From an uncultured Eubacteriales bacterium (GTDB lineage Bacteria > Bacillota > Clostridia > Oscillospirales > CAG-382), in contig CAKSUT010000018.1 in the NCBI GenBank assembly GCA_934502885.1, positions 1 to 52,728 of the forward strand: 52,728 nucleotides of DNA, read 5' to 3'. Below the pieces are notes generated by a model. It worked only from the letters and a program-made list of their open reading frames with translations, did no database searches and was not told the origin of the DNA. Every line of letters starts with the position of its first letter. Position 1 is the first letter of the stretch. This document shows positions 1 through 8,293 of this stretch, in pieces. The translations under genes were made by a program, and so were the position numbers.

Positions 1-249
1 TATAGGTGTCACTTTTCCCAAATGAATTGGCGAAAGTGACAGAATAATTAAAAGGAGCTCCGCCTTGCGGCGAAGCTGAAGCGTCGTACTGCGCCGCTTC
101 TCGCAAGGGGGAACTCCGCTCCCCCTTACGATATCCCCCACCATTTTTCTTTTCTCACCGAAAAGAAAAATATAGGTGTCACTTTTCCCAAATGAATTGG
201 CGAAAGTGACAGAATAATTAAAAGGAGCTCCGCCTTGCGGCGAAGCTCC
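1..249. repeat. Direct repeat pair (170-bp period) carrying a terminator
   Basis: The segment at 1-76 recurs almost exactly at 171-249. Each copy has GTCACTTT and AAAGTGAC arms separated by 17 nt, then an A-rich stretch and a GGAGCTCCGCC hairpin. Between the copies lies another hairpin at 105-127 (AAGGGGGA/TCCCCCTT). The second copy serves as the terminator of the surface-protein gene; the first has lost the end of the stem. No gene is visible here. Confidence 0.85.
216..249 (-). terminator. Intrinsic terminator of the SLH gene
   Basis: Read on the minus strand, an 11-bp stem (GGAGCTTCGCC with GGCGGAGCTCC, one G-U pair) closes a GCAA tetraloop and is followed by TTTTAATT. It lies 34 nt past the stop codon of the SLH gene. 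A GNRA loop on a strong stem plus T-run is a textbook intrinsic terminator. Confidence 0.85.
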
Positions 250-282
250 CTTGCGAGTGGTAACTATATCTTTTTAGGAGAA

Positions 283-3200
283 TTAGTCACGAACGATTAT
301 AACGAATGTTACGTTGTAGTAGCCCTCTTCGTCAGCGTCGTCATCCTCTTCTGCAGCTATGAAGGCTCTGAGGTTGTTGCTCTTGAGACCCTTATATCTG
401 TAGGTTGTGGAGGTGGAACCGAGAACGGAAGCGTCTACAGTCTTGAGGTTGGATTCGGACTGATCCCAGAAGGTTACAACGGTATCCTTGGTAACGGTGT
501 AAACATTTTCATCGTTGGTGCCGTCGATCTTCTTGCCCTTAACTTCGATGATCTTGGAGGAACTATCGTAGTTCTCAATCTCAACCCAGCCGAGCTTGCC
601 GTACTTGTCGTCGTCCTTATCCGTGTCAAGGTCAACTGCGCCTGCAGCGGTGTTGGGGTTGATTGTACCGTAAACGTCCTCGTTGTTGAGGAAGCCGTTT
701 GTGGTCTTAGCAAGGATTGTACCTGCGGAAGCTGCGGCAAGGTCGCTGTCTGTAGCTTCGAGGTCTTCGGTCTTGCCGGTGTAAGGATCGTAGGTTGTGT
801 AGGTGAGAACCGTCTCGTCGCTGGTGTTCTTAACCTTCTCGTAAGACTTAACGATTCTGTAGTCAGCGGTGCTGCCCTTGTTGTCCTTAATTTCCTTATG
901 GGTTCTGCCGTAGAATGCTACGAGGTTCTCCGTACGTGTGGAGTTCTTGTTGTTGCCGATGATAACTGTTACGCTGTCATAGGTCTGAGCCTTGTCAAAG
1001 TCGGGGAGTCTGTCGTAGCCGTAAACCTCTACGATATCGTCGCCGTCCTTGTCAACGGTCTTGATGATAATCTGAGTGTAGGACTTGATTGTGAGCTTGT
1101 TCTTGTAGTCAGCGCAGTTGGTGAGGTTGTAGGTGTAACCTGTTTCCTTCTTGAGACCGATGCCGTCGCCGGTTACGATGTATACGAGATCCTCATCGTC
1201 CTTGTCGGAGAGTACGGACTTGTCAGCGTTGTCGGCGTATTTAACGATTTCAAAGTAGTAAGCGCCCTTGGAGTCGGTCTTAGCTGTAGCGAGCTTGTCA
1301 ACATATTCGGTGTAGTCAAAGTCGGAGCCGTTGTAGGTCTCAGGAGTTGTAACTGCGTCATACTTGGAGCCGCCTACTTCGATCTTCTTTGCCTTTACGT
1401 CTATGATAGCACCGTCGTGGTAGATGTTTACATAGTCGTCGGTAATGATCTTGTTGCCGTCCTTAACTGTGGTCTTTGTGGTATCTGCTTCGAGAACAAC
1501 AACCCAGTCCTCATTGAAGTTGATCTTGGAGGATACATCTTCCATGTGAACGAGCTTGCCGTCGTAGAAGTAGAATGTGCCGTCGGAATCAGCTTTGAAG
1601 TTCTTACCGTCAGCGATATCCGCTTCAGCGTTTGCAAGAACGAGCTTTGCGTTCTCAAAGTAGTGCTTCTCGCCTGTAGCGAACTTAGCGTACTTTGTAG
1701 CTTCGCTGCTTACATAGGTCTCTGTTCCCTTAAGAACTGCCTTGATGTCAGCAAAGTTAGCTGCTGTGTTAACGTATGCGATTACCCAATCCTCATCGGA
1801 AGCCTTCTCGCCCTTAACGATTGTTCTGTCGATGTAGAGAGTCTTGTCAGCGTCGAAGTCCGCACCTGCGGGAGAACCGCTGGAGAGGTATGCGTCCTCT
1901 TCGTCGTTAACCTGTGCGAGGCTGTAGGGTCTGTAGTCGATGAGCTCGTAACGACCGTCGCCGTCGATATCATATACAACTACTTCGTAGAGAGAAGAAC
2001 CAACGTAAGGAGCCTTGAAGTTTGCAAGGAATGCATGGTCTGCGTCGTCCTTAACGTAGTTATCATTGAGGTCGCCGTTGAAGTTGTAAAGGTAGTTCTC
2101 TTCGAGATCCTCGTCCTCTTCTTCAGCGTTGCCGTCGTATGTGCCAAGGGAGATGAACTTAGCGTTATCGGAATCGATATCAGCAAGCTTCTCGGGCTTA
2201 GCGTAGGAGTAAGGAGCGTTGAAGATGTAGGTTGCAACGCCGTCGATTGTCATAAGACCGTTGAGTCTCTTGTAATCGGACTTAGCGTCGACCTCTGCAT
2301 CCTTATCTCTGTCGAGCTTGAGAGTGTCGAACTCAGCGTTGGTGTAGTACTTCTTGTCTGCTGTGCCGGAAACGGTACCGAACTTAACGTCCTTGCCGTT
2401 AACGGTCTTCTTTGTCATGAGAGAGGTTGCGCCGATAACCTTCTTGTCGGAACCGTCCTTCTTGATGAAGAGCTCGATACCTGCCATGAAGTAGTCGTCA
2501 GCCTTGCCTTCGAGACCGAGGTCTGAAAACTCGATAGTGCCGAGAACGTACTCGTCAACATTGAGTGCATCGTCATCGGGATCGATTGCAAATACGCCGG
2601 TCTTGTCGGGAGCGAATGTTACCATTTCGCCGTCCTTCTTGTCGATTGCTTCATAGCCGTCGAAGGTGTAGCTCGGGGTTGCAACGATGTACTGTGTAAC
2701 CTTTTCTACGTCGAAGATCTTGGAAGCAACCGTGTCGTACTTGTTGTACGGTCTTGTACCCTTGGAGTGGATACCGATTGCGTCGCCGGTAGTCGGATCG
2801 TAAACTACATCGTAGCCGAGGGACTCATATGCAACTTCATATGTAGCCATGTCAGCGTAGAATGCGTTTGCGAGGATTACAGCAACGTTGCCTCTTGTAA
2901 GAGCGTCGGTGTAGCCGAGAGTGGAGGGAAGATCCTCGTCAAGGCCGATTTCCTCTGCCTTCTGGATGTAACCGAAGGGGTAGGACATTGCGCCGTCCTT
3001 CTCATACTCGAGAGCTCTGGTGATCATTACGTAAGCGTCCTGGAGAGTGATGTTGCCCTTGGGGTTGAATCTTGTCTCGGAAACGCCCTTGATGATTCCG
3101 GTCTGGTTAGCCCAGGAAATCATGTAGAAGAATGTGGAGTCTTCAAGGTCGGTGAAAGAAGTCTGGTTAACTCCGCCTTCCTGAGACTTGCCGGCCTTCA

Positions 3201-3432
3201 TCAATCTGTAGATGAAAGCAGCCATCTGCTGACGAGTAACAAGCTCGTCTGTGCCGAACTTGGTCTCGGTTGTACCCTTGGTGATACCGAGGGATACGAG
3301 AAGATTTACCGCGTCGCCTTCAGCCGTTGTATAGTCAACGTCTTCGAAAGCTGCGGACGCACCTGTGGCAAACATGGAAACTGTCATGAGTACCGCAAGT
3401 ACGAGTGTGAGAAACTTTGTTGTTTTTCTCAT
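283..3432 (-). CDS. SLH-domain S-layer-like surface protein
   Basis: This 1049-residue secreted protein is probably a major cell-surface or S-layer component. It begins with a Sec signal peptide (MRKTTKF, hydrophobic core, cleavage near GASAA-F). Three SLH modules follow at about residues 28-80, 91-143 and 150-193 (FEDV, TRQQMAAFIYR, FTDLEDSTFF, LTRGNVAVILA), which bind secondary wall polymer. The remaining 850 residues are acidic, rich in Asp, Lys and Tyr, with no catalytic family I recognise. I chose the ATG at 3432 over an upstream in-frame ATG because AGGAGG sits at 3441-3447 and the signal peptide starts there. Codon use is strongly biased (a 763-codon antisense frame stays open), as expected for abundant proteins. 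It is monocistronic with its own promoter and terminator. Confidence 0.9.
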   Translation of the reverse strand: MRKTTKFLTLVLAVLMTVSMFATGASAAFEDVDYTTAEGDAVNLLVSLGITKGTTETKFGTDELVTRQQMAAFIYRLMKAGKSQEGGVNQTSFTDLEDSTFFYMISWANQTGIIKGVSETRFNPKGNITLQDAYVMITRALEYEKDGAMSYPFGYIQKAEEIGLDEDLPSTLGYTDALTRGNVAVILANAFYADMATYEVAYESLGYDVVYDPTTGDAIGIHSKGTRPYNKYDTVASKIFDVEKVTQYIVATPSYTFDGYEAIDKKDGEMVTFAPDKTGVFAIDPDDDALNVDEYVLGTIEFSDLGLEGKADDYFMAGIELFIKKDGSDKKVIGATSLMTKKTVNGKDVKFGTVSGTADKKYYTNAEFDTLKLDRDKDAEVDAKSDYKRLNGLMTIDGVATYIFNAPYSYAKPEKLADIDSDNAKFISLGTYDGNAEEEDEDLEENYLYNFNGDLNDNYVKDDADHAFLANFKAPYVGSSLYEVVVYDIDGDGRYELIDYRPYSLAQVNDEEDAYLSSGSPAGADFDADKTLYIDRTIVKGEKASDEDWVIAYVNTAANFADIKAVLKGTETYVSSEATKYAKFATGEKHYFENAKLVLANAEADIADGKNFKADSDGTFYFYDGKLVHMEDVSSKINFNEDWVVVLEADTTKTTVKDGNKIITDDYVNIYHDGAIIDVKAKKIEVGGSKYDAVTTPETYNGSDFDYTEYVDKLATAKTDSKGAYYFEIVKYADNADKSVLSDKDDEDLVYIVTGDGIGLKKETGYTYNLTNCADYKNKLTIKSYTQIIIKTVDKDGDDIVEVYGYDRLPDFDKAQTYDSVTVIIGNNKNSTRTENLVAFYGRTHKEIKDNKGSTADYRIVKSYEKVKNTSDETVLTYTTYDPYTGKTEDLEATDSDLAAASAGTILAKTTNGFLNNEDVYGTINPNTAAGAVDLDTDKDDDKYGKLGWVEIENYDSSSKIIEVKGKKIDGTNDENVYTVTKDTVVTFWDQSESNLKTVDASVLGSTSTTYRYKGLKSNNLRAFIAAEEDDDADEEGYYNVTFVIIVRD

Positions 3433-3463
3433 AATGCTTTTCCTCCTAAAAAAATATTCTTGT

Positions 3464-3519
3464 GTCAAAACTCGTTTTGACTACGCTATTATAATAGCAC
3501 AACGTTTCTTATTTTGCAA
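3464..3519 (-). promoter_or_regulatory. SLH promoter and 5'-end mRNA hairpin
   Basis: On the minus strand, TTGCAA (3519-3514), a 17-nt spacer and TATTAT (3496-3491) put the transcription start near 3484. The predicted mRNA therefore opens almost at once into a perfect hairpin, GTCAAAAC-GA-GTTTTGAC (3481-3464), just before the AGGAGG site. Such 5'-terminal stems protect abundant mRNAs in other bacteria. Upstream of the -35 box a further palindrome CTGTAAC-TTAT-GTTACAG (3545-3562) could be an operator. Confidence 0.65.
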
Positions 3520-3590
3520 GGGGTTTTTGCGTTTTGTAACCTAACTGTAACTTATGTTACAGTTGCGAAACACGGTTTCGACCGGAAAGC

Positions 3591-3729
3591 TCCGCTCTTC
3601 ACTCTTCACTCTTCACTCTTCACTCTTCGCTCTTCACTCTCCGCTCTCCGCTCTCCGCTCTTCACTCTTCGCTCTTCACTCTTCACTCTTCACTCTTCAC
3701 TCTTCACTCTTCACTCTTCACTCTTCACT
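3591..3729. repeat. 7-bp tandem array (TCTTCAC/TCTCCGC)
   Basis: About 19 imperfect copies of a heptamer, mostly TCTTCAC with some TCTCCGC and TCTTCGC units, fill this gap. The array runs up to and touches the stop codon of pgeF. Arrays with the same period occur at 44228-44255 and 47971-48047, and shorter runs begin every D repeat. Copy number is likely to vary between strains. Confidence 0.95.
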
Positions 3730-4582
3730 GCAAAGCGAAGCTTTGCACTAATGTCAGCTCTCCCCCGGAATGACCTCCGCTTGCGCGGTGGGAGAAAAAG
3801 AGCGGTGCGCCGTCGCGGCGCGTACAGCAGGTGCAGAGTCCGACGGAGTCGATGTTTTCCTCCGGCACGCCGCACAGAGCGATCATTTCGCGGTTGAGCG
3901 CGACGAGATCTGCCATGAATTTGCCGCCGGGCTTGGGCGCAAAGCACTTTGCGGTGAGGGCTTCGGAAAATGATGCGTCGTTCGTTTCCGACAAAAAGTA
4001 TTCGTATGCCGCACTTCTCACCTCTTCGCCGACCTCGTAACAGCATTTGCCGATGCACGGACCTATGGCGGCGATGACGTCCCGAACGTCGCTTTCCTCG
4101 CCTAAAAGCGCCGCCGCCTTTGCGGAAATACCCTTGACCGTCCCTCTCCATCCGGCGTGGACGGCGCAGACGCTTCCTGTTTTCGTGTTGGCGAAAATCA
4201 CGGGAGTGCAGTCGGCGGTTTTCACGCACACGGCGTCAATGCCGGAGTTCGGGTGCAGAAGAAGTCCGTCGCACTCGGGCATATAGCCGCGCGAATATAT
4301 CGTTCCGAGTCCGCCGTCCGCGCTTTTTACTTCCAATATTATATCGGAGTGCGTTTGCGTTGCGTTTACGCACCTTTCGGGGACAGTGCCGAACTCGGCG
4401 AATATGCGGCGGTAGTTTTCATCGACGTTTGCCGTCAGGTCGGTGTTAAAGCCGGCGTCCTTTCGCGATGAGCTTACGTTTAGGCTTCCGAACGCTTCGC
4501 CGACGCTCACTCCGCCGCGGCGCGTCATGAATCCGTGCGGTATGCCGTACCGCTCAAACAGCTTCGATGTGATGTATTCCAT
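3725..4582 (-). CDS. pgeF: Peptidoglycan editing factor PgeF (DUF152/YfiH family)
   Basis: This 285-residue cytoplasmic protein belongs to the PgeF/YfiH family, first described as a polyphenol oxidase. In E. coli the family hydrolyses misincorporated L-Ser from UDP-MurNAc-tripeptide; adenosine deaminase activity has also been reported for homologues. The metal-site signature is complete: QTHSD, KTADCTPV and HAGWRGT supply the His, Cys and His ligands, and GPCIGKCCYEV and DLVALNR complete the family pattern. Length is normal. AAAGGAG lies 6 nt before the ATG. The stop codon abuts the heptamer array and a perfect hairpin, so the 3' end appears to have been remodelled by repeats. Confidence 0.92.
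   Translation of the reverse strand: MEYITSKLFERYGIPHGFMTRRGGVSVGEAFGSLNVSSSRKDAGFNTDLTANVDENYRRIFAEFGTVPERCVNATQTHSDIILEVKSADGGLGTIYSRGYMPECDGLLLHPNSGIDAVCVKTADCTPVIFANTKTGSVCAVHAGWRGTVKGISAKAAALLGEESDVRDVIAAIGPCIGKCCYEVGEEVRSAAYEYFLSETNDASFSEALTAKCFAPKPGGKFMADLVALNREMIALCGVPEENIDSVGLCTCCTRRDGAPLFFSHRASGGHSGGELTLVQSFALQ
3729..3747 (-). terminator. Hairpin at the 3' end of pgeF
   Basis: TGCAAAGC-GAA-GCTTTGCA is a perfect 8-bp hairpin inside the last codons of pgeF. There is no clean T-run after it, so termination is uncertain. Related 'CTGCAAAGCGAAGG' sequence recurs at about 33318 in repeat material. Confidence 0.4.
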
Positions 4583-4617
4583 ATCGTTCTCCTTTATACA
4601 GATTTACCGGGGGTGAG

Positions 4618-5236
4618 GGCGCAAGGGTGTGTTACTTTCTTGAAAGAAAGTAACCAAAGAACACGAGGATATGTCCTTTTCTTGAAAGAAAAGGACCAAA
4701 AGAACTTCAAAAGCGCAAAACTTGTTTTGCGCGGACGGTGTTGTTGGAGGCGACTCGGCGTCTGCGACGCCTCCACACAACGCCAATGAGAAAACACGTA
4801 TCTTAACCACGCACCACCCCAAAACGCTCTCTTTGCCGAATTTCGCTGTCGAGCGGAGCGAGGCGTGAAATCGGCGAACGGGAGAAGTTCGGATACAGTC
4901 CCCACAAAATATGATGCCAATCTCACCTTCGACCGAGACTTCGTCGAGGTTGAACGGAATATCCTTCGACACGCACAGTCCACCTCATCTCGTTCGGTCG
5001 CTTGCGTATAAGGTGCGCATATATGCGCACCGAACGCGGCATTATCCCCAAATTAAATAAAAGACTTTTCATTTCAAAGCGATAGCTTTGAAATCGATAA
5101 AGTTCTTTGGCGAAAGCAACTTTGTTGCGTCGCAACTTTCTTTTAAGAAAGTAACACATACTTAAGTTCTCTTGCTCTTGTTCGCTTGCGAACGGATCTT
5201 TCTTTCAAGAAAAGAAGGCGTCGCAGACCTCCCGTA
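4618..5236 (+). repeat. Composite hairpin repeat E, copy i
   Basis: No gene is supported in this 676-bp gap. It holds back-to-back hairpins: GTTACTTTCTT/AAGAAAGTAAC (4631-4654), GTCCTTTTCTT/AAGAAAAGGAC (4674-4697), GCGCAAAAC/GTTTTGCGC (about 4710), GGAGGCG/CGCCTCC (about 4745-4782), the E1 block with CACGCACCACC (from 4804), a nested GGTGCGCAT palindrome (about 5010), ATTTCAAAGC-GATA-GCTTTGAAAT (about 5068), an F hairpin (GCGAAAGCAAC/GTTGCGTCGC, about 5113) and GTTCGCTTGCGAAC. The block order is the same in the other E copies. Confidence 0.85.
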
Positions 5237-5258
5237 CCCTCGTCCCCGCAGCTTACCG

Positions 5259-6143
5259 TCAGCTTTCGGTGAGAAAATCCCCGTCGTGCGCGACGGCAAC
5301 TGCAAAGTCCATGAAGGTTTTGCCGGCGACAGAAATGACGTCGCCGCCGTTGTACGCAACGCAGACCTCGCGGAAAATGGGCGGAGTCAGCGCACGCACC
5401 TCAATGTTCTGGTGATGCCGGTGAAGCACAAGCTTCGGCAGTATCGACACTCCCAATCCCTGCTCAACCATGTTCATTATCGTGTAGTCGTCGTAAACGC
5501 GGTACTGTCGGTTCGGCTCTATGCCGGCTGTCTTGAAGTACTCCGTAGGCTCGCTCTTTTTGCCTTGATCGAGAAAGATAAACGGCTCGCCGACAAAGTC
5601 GCTGAGCTTAAGCACAGACTTCTTCGCTTTCGGATGATTCGGCGGCAGTATCATTACCATCTCGTCGCGGAGAAGAAATACCTTCTCAAGTCTGTCCGCA
5701 ACGTCTACCGTCAGAAAACCGAAGTCCACAATCCCTTCCTTTATCCATAACTCAACCGTCTCGTAGTCCGCTTGCAAAAGCTTGAACTTTACCGACGGAT
5801 ATTTCTCCTTGAACCTCTTTATCGCATACGGCAGGAAATTCGCCGAAATGCTCGCAAACGCGCCTATCCTTATCTCGGCGCCCTCAAGATTGTTTATCGC
5901 CGAGCTTTGCCCCAAAACGCTTGCGTAGTCGTCGCAAAGACGCCTTATAAACGGCAGCATCGCCTTTCCGTCGGCTGTCAGATGTATTCCGTGCTTTGTT
6001 CGCGTGAACAGCGTCACGTTAAGCTCTTCCTCAAGCGACTTTATCATCTGACTCACCGCCGACTGCGTGTAACCGAAAAGCTCCGCCGTCTTCGTGAAGT
6101 TCTCGGTCTCCGTCACCGAAAGAAACACTCTGTACTTTATCAT
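5259..6143 (-). CDS. LysR-family transcriptional regulator
   Basis: A full-length LysR-type regulator (294 residues). Residues 1-60 form the winged helix-turn-helix (FTKTAELFGYTQSAVSQMIKSLEEEL, with LFTRTKHG in the wing), and residues about 88-290 the periplasmic-binding-protein-like effector domain. It is transcribed divergently from the ABC importer genes. Two copies of ATAAG-N5-CTTAT in the shared gap sit where LysR proteins normally bind, so it most likely controls the importer and itself. The ligand is unknown; the importer's own substrate is the natural guess. Confidence 0.93.
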   Translation of the reverse strand: MIKYRVFLSVTETENFTKTAELFGYTQSAVSQMIKSLEEELNVTLFTRTKHGIHLTADGKAMLPFIRRLCDDYASVLGQSSAINNLEGAEIRIGAFASISANFLPYAIKRFKEKYPSVKFKLLQADYETVELWIKEGIVDFGFLTVDVADRLEKVFLLRDEMVMILPPNHPKAKKSVLKLSDFVGEPFIFLDQGKKSEPTEYFKTAGIEPNRQYRVYDDYTIMNMVEQGLGVSILPKLVLHRHHQNIEVRALTPPIFREVCVAYNGGDVISVAGKTFMDFAVAVAHDGDFLTES

Positions 6144-6159
6144 TTTTACGTCTCCGGAT

Positions 6160-6249
6160 ATAAGTTTTTCTTATCACTGTTATTATAATCATTTATTGAA
6201 TTTCTGTCAAGTGTGTAGGTGTAAACTGTTTGTCATAAGTTTTTCTTAT
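6160..6249. promoter_or_regulatory. Two LysR-type boxes in the divergent intergenic region
   Basis: ATAAG-TTTTT-CTTAT occurs at 6160-6174 and again at 6235-6249, exactly 75 bp apart. Both are followed by near-identical ATTATAATCATT sequence. The right box is centred at about -65 relative to the predicted importer start, the classic LysR recognition-site position. The left box lies over the start site of the lysR gene itself, as expected for autorepression. Confidence 0.75.
6182..6210 (-). promoter_or_regulatory. Promoter of the lysR gene
   Basis: Minus strand TTGACA (6210-6205), 17-nt spacer, TATAAT (6187-6182): a perfect sigma-A consensus. The start near 6175 falls on the left LysR box. Confidence 0.8.
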
Positions 6250-6271
6250 TGTAAGCATTATAATCATTCGC

Positions 6272-6300
6272 TTGACTTCTAACACTTTACGATGTATAAT
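6272..6300 (+). promoter_or_regulatory. Promoter of the ABC importer operon
   Basis: TTGACT (6272-6277), 17-nt spacer, TATAAT (6295-6300). Transcription should start near 6307, about 30 nt before the first start codon. Confidence 0.85.
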
Positions 6301-6335
6301 ATGGCATACTAAAAATTTGAAAAGAGGTTTTTCCC

Positions 6336-7295
6336 ATGAAAAAGATTATCTCCATATTGGCGGTACTCACAATGATACTCGCGCTCACCGCCTGCTCCGG
6401 CGCAAATACAGCAGAAAAGGACACATACACCGTCGGCATTTGCCAGCTCGTTCAGCACGACGCACTCGACGCCGCAACCAAAGGCTTCATGGACGCTCTG
6501 AGTGCCGAGTTCGGCGATAAAATCACATTCCTCAACGAGAACGCAAGCAACGACGTGCAGACCTGTACGACAATCATCAACAACCTCGTAAACAAGAAGG
6601 TTGACCTCATCCTCGCAAACGCAACTCCCGCTCTCCAGGCGGCGGTAAACGGCACGGCGACAATTCCCGTTCTCGGAACGTCCATCACCGAATACGGCAC
6701 GGCTCTCGGCATCGAGGACTTCGACGGCACTGTCGGCGGCAACGTTTCCGGCACCTCCGACCTCGCGCCTCTCGATAAGCAGGCTGATATGATAGCGGAG
6801 CTTTTCCCCGAGGCAAAGACGGTCTCCATTCTCTTCTGCACCTCCGAAGCAAACTCCGCATACCAGGTCAAGAACGTAAAGAGCTTCCTTGAAGCAAAGG
6901 GCATCGAGGTTGTGGAATGCGGCTTCACCGACTCGAACGACGTTACCGCGGCGGCCTCCAAGGCGGCGGCCTCCGACGTAATCTATATCCCCACCGACAA
7001 CACCGCGGCAAGCTGCGCCACGACAATTGACGGCGTCATCGGCGACACTCCCGTAATCGCAGGCGAAGAGGGTATCTGCAAGAACTGCGGCGTCGCAACC
7101 CTCTCTATAAGCTACTACGACCTCGGCAAGACCACCGGCGAAATGGCTGTAAAGATTCTCAAGGGCGAAGCGAAGATCGAGGATATGCCCGTTGAGTACA
7201 CAACCGCCGTAAAGAAGTACAACAAGGCAAAGTGCGAACAGCTCGGCATCGACACCGCAGACCTTGAAGCAAAGGGATATGTCGCTATCGACTGA
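6336..7295 (+). CDS. ABC transporter substrate-binding lipoprotein (TrpX-like)
   Basis: This 319-residue lipoprotein is the extracellular binding component of an ABC importer of the ABC_sub_bind family (COG2984), to which the tryptophan/tyrosine-binding TrpX of streptococci belongs. The signal peptide ends in the lipobox LTAC, with Cys20 as the predicted lipidated residue. Two alpha/beta lobes follow (YTVGICQLVQHDALDAATKGF near the mature N terminus; NLVNKKVDLILANATPALQAA). AGAGG precedes the ATG by 9 nt. It is first in an operon with the permease and ATPase. Aromatic amino acids are plausible cargo by family, but the sequence does not settle the substrate. Confidence 0.88.
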   Translation: MKKIISILAVLTMILALTACSGANTAEKDTYTVGICQLVQHDALDAATKGFMDALSAEFGDKITFLNENASNDVQTCTTIINNLVNKKVDLILANATPALQAAVNGTATIPVLGTSITEYGTALGIEDFDGTVGGNVSGTSDLAPLDKQADMIAELFPEAKTVSILFCTSEANSAYQVKNVKSFLEAKGIEVVECGFTDSNDVTAAASKAAASDVIYIPTDNTAASCATTIDGVIGDTPVIAGEEGICKNCGVATLSISYYDLGKTTGEMAVKILKGEAKIEDMPVEYTTAVKKYNKAKCEQLGIDTADLEAKGYVAID

Positions 7296-7378
7296 CCGCG
7301 GATTTTAAACGAATAAAGCAAGGGGCACCGTTTGTCCGCAGGGGCAGACGGCAGTCCCGTTTTATAAGAGGTACGTCA

Positions 7379-8293
7379 ATGAACATCATAATATGGTTAA
7401 ACACCCTCCCCGGAGCTGTCGCACAGGGCTTCGTCTGGGGAATAATGGCTCTCGGACTCTACATCACCTTCCGCATACTCGACTTCGCCGACCTTACCGT
7501 TGACGGCTCGATATGCACGGGTGCGGCGGTCTGTACGGTTCTTGTTACACGGGGCTTCAACGTGTGGGTCGCAATGGCGGCGGCTTTTATTGCGGGTGCT
7601 GTCGCAGGACTTGTCACGGGACTTCTTCACACAAAGCTCGGCATCCCGGCAATTCTTTCGGGAATACTCACACAGCTCATGCTGTGGTCGGCAAACCTTC
7701 TCATTATGTCGGGCAAGGCGAATATCGCGCTCTCGGGCTTTAAGTACAGAGACAAGGTTCTCATCTCAAGCGGCTCGATAAACATTGTGCGTACCCTCGC
7801 CGTGCTTTTCATTATAATAGCGGTCATCATCACCGTCCTTTACTGGTTCTTCGGCACGCAGTTCGGAATGTCGGTGCGCTCGACGGGTAACAGTCTTCAC
7901 ATGAGCCGCGCTCAGGGCATCAACACCTCTTTCACGACGGTTTTCGGACTTGCGCTGTCAAATGCTATAGTGGCGTTTGCCGGTTCTCTTCTTGCACAAC
8001 AGCAGGGTGCGGCTGACATCAACATGGGCAGAGGCGCAATTGTCATCGGTCTTGCGGCGGTCATCGTCGGAGAATCGATCGTGTCGAGAATAAGCACGAA
8101 TTTCTATGTAAGACTCATCGGCATAGTGTTGGGCGCGATAGTATATTGGATAATATTCCAGACGGTCATCTTCCTCGGACTTCCGAGCGAATACCTGAAG
8201 ATGCTCTCCGCAATGGTCGTTGCCGTATTCCTCGGCATTCCCTACCTGCGGAGCAACAGAAAGAAGAAAACCGGGGTGAAGAAAAATGCTTGA
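7379..8293 (+). CDS. ABC transporter permease (TrpY-like)
   Basis: A 304-residue integral membrane protein with about eight or nine hydrophobic segments, of the branched-chain/sugar permease superfamily (BPD_transp_2, COG4120). The N-terminal region GAVAQGFVWGIMALGLYITFRI and the stretch DFADLTVDGS are typical of the TrpY-type subfamily. It would form the transmembrane channel of the importer. It follows the binding protein by 83 nt with its own AAGAGG site, and its last 8 bp overlap the ATPase gene, indicating translational coupling. Confidence 0.88.
   Translation: MNIIIWLNTLPGAVAQGFVWGIMALGLYITFRILDFADLTVDGSICTGAAVCTVLVTRGFNVWVAMAAAFIAGAVAGLVTGLLHTKLGIPAILSGILTQLMLWSANLLIMSGKANIALSGFKYRDKVLISSGSINIVRTLAVLFIIIAVIITVLYWFFGTQFGMSVRSTGNSLHMSRAQGINTSFTTVFGLALSNAIVAFAGSLLAQQQGAADINMGRGAIVIGLAAVIVGESIVSRISTNFYVRLIGIVLGAIVYWIIFQTVIFLGLPSEYLKMLSAMVVAVFLGIPYLRSNRKKKTGVKKNA

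Noticed and set aside
235..2526. 763-codon open frame antisense to the SLH gene
   Set aside because: It results from strong codon bias in the SLH gene. There is no ribosome site and no protein-like composition, and the sense frame has signal peptide, SLH modules, promoter and terminator.
3591..3729. CRISPR-like array
   Set aside because: Units are 7 bp with no spacers and no cas genes in the window. It is a simple tandem repeat.
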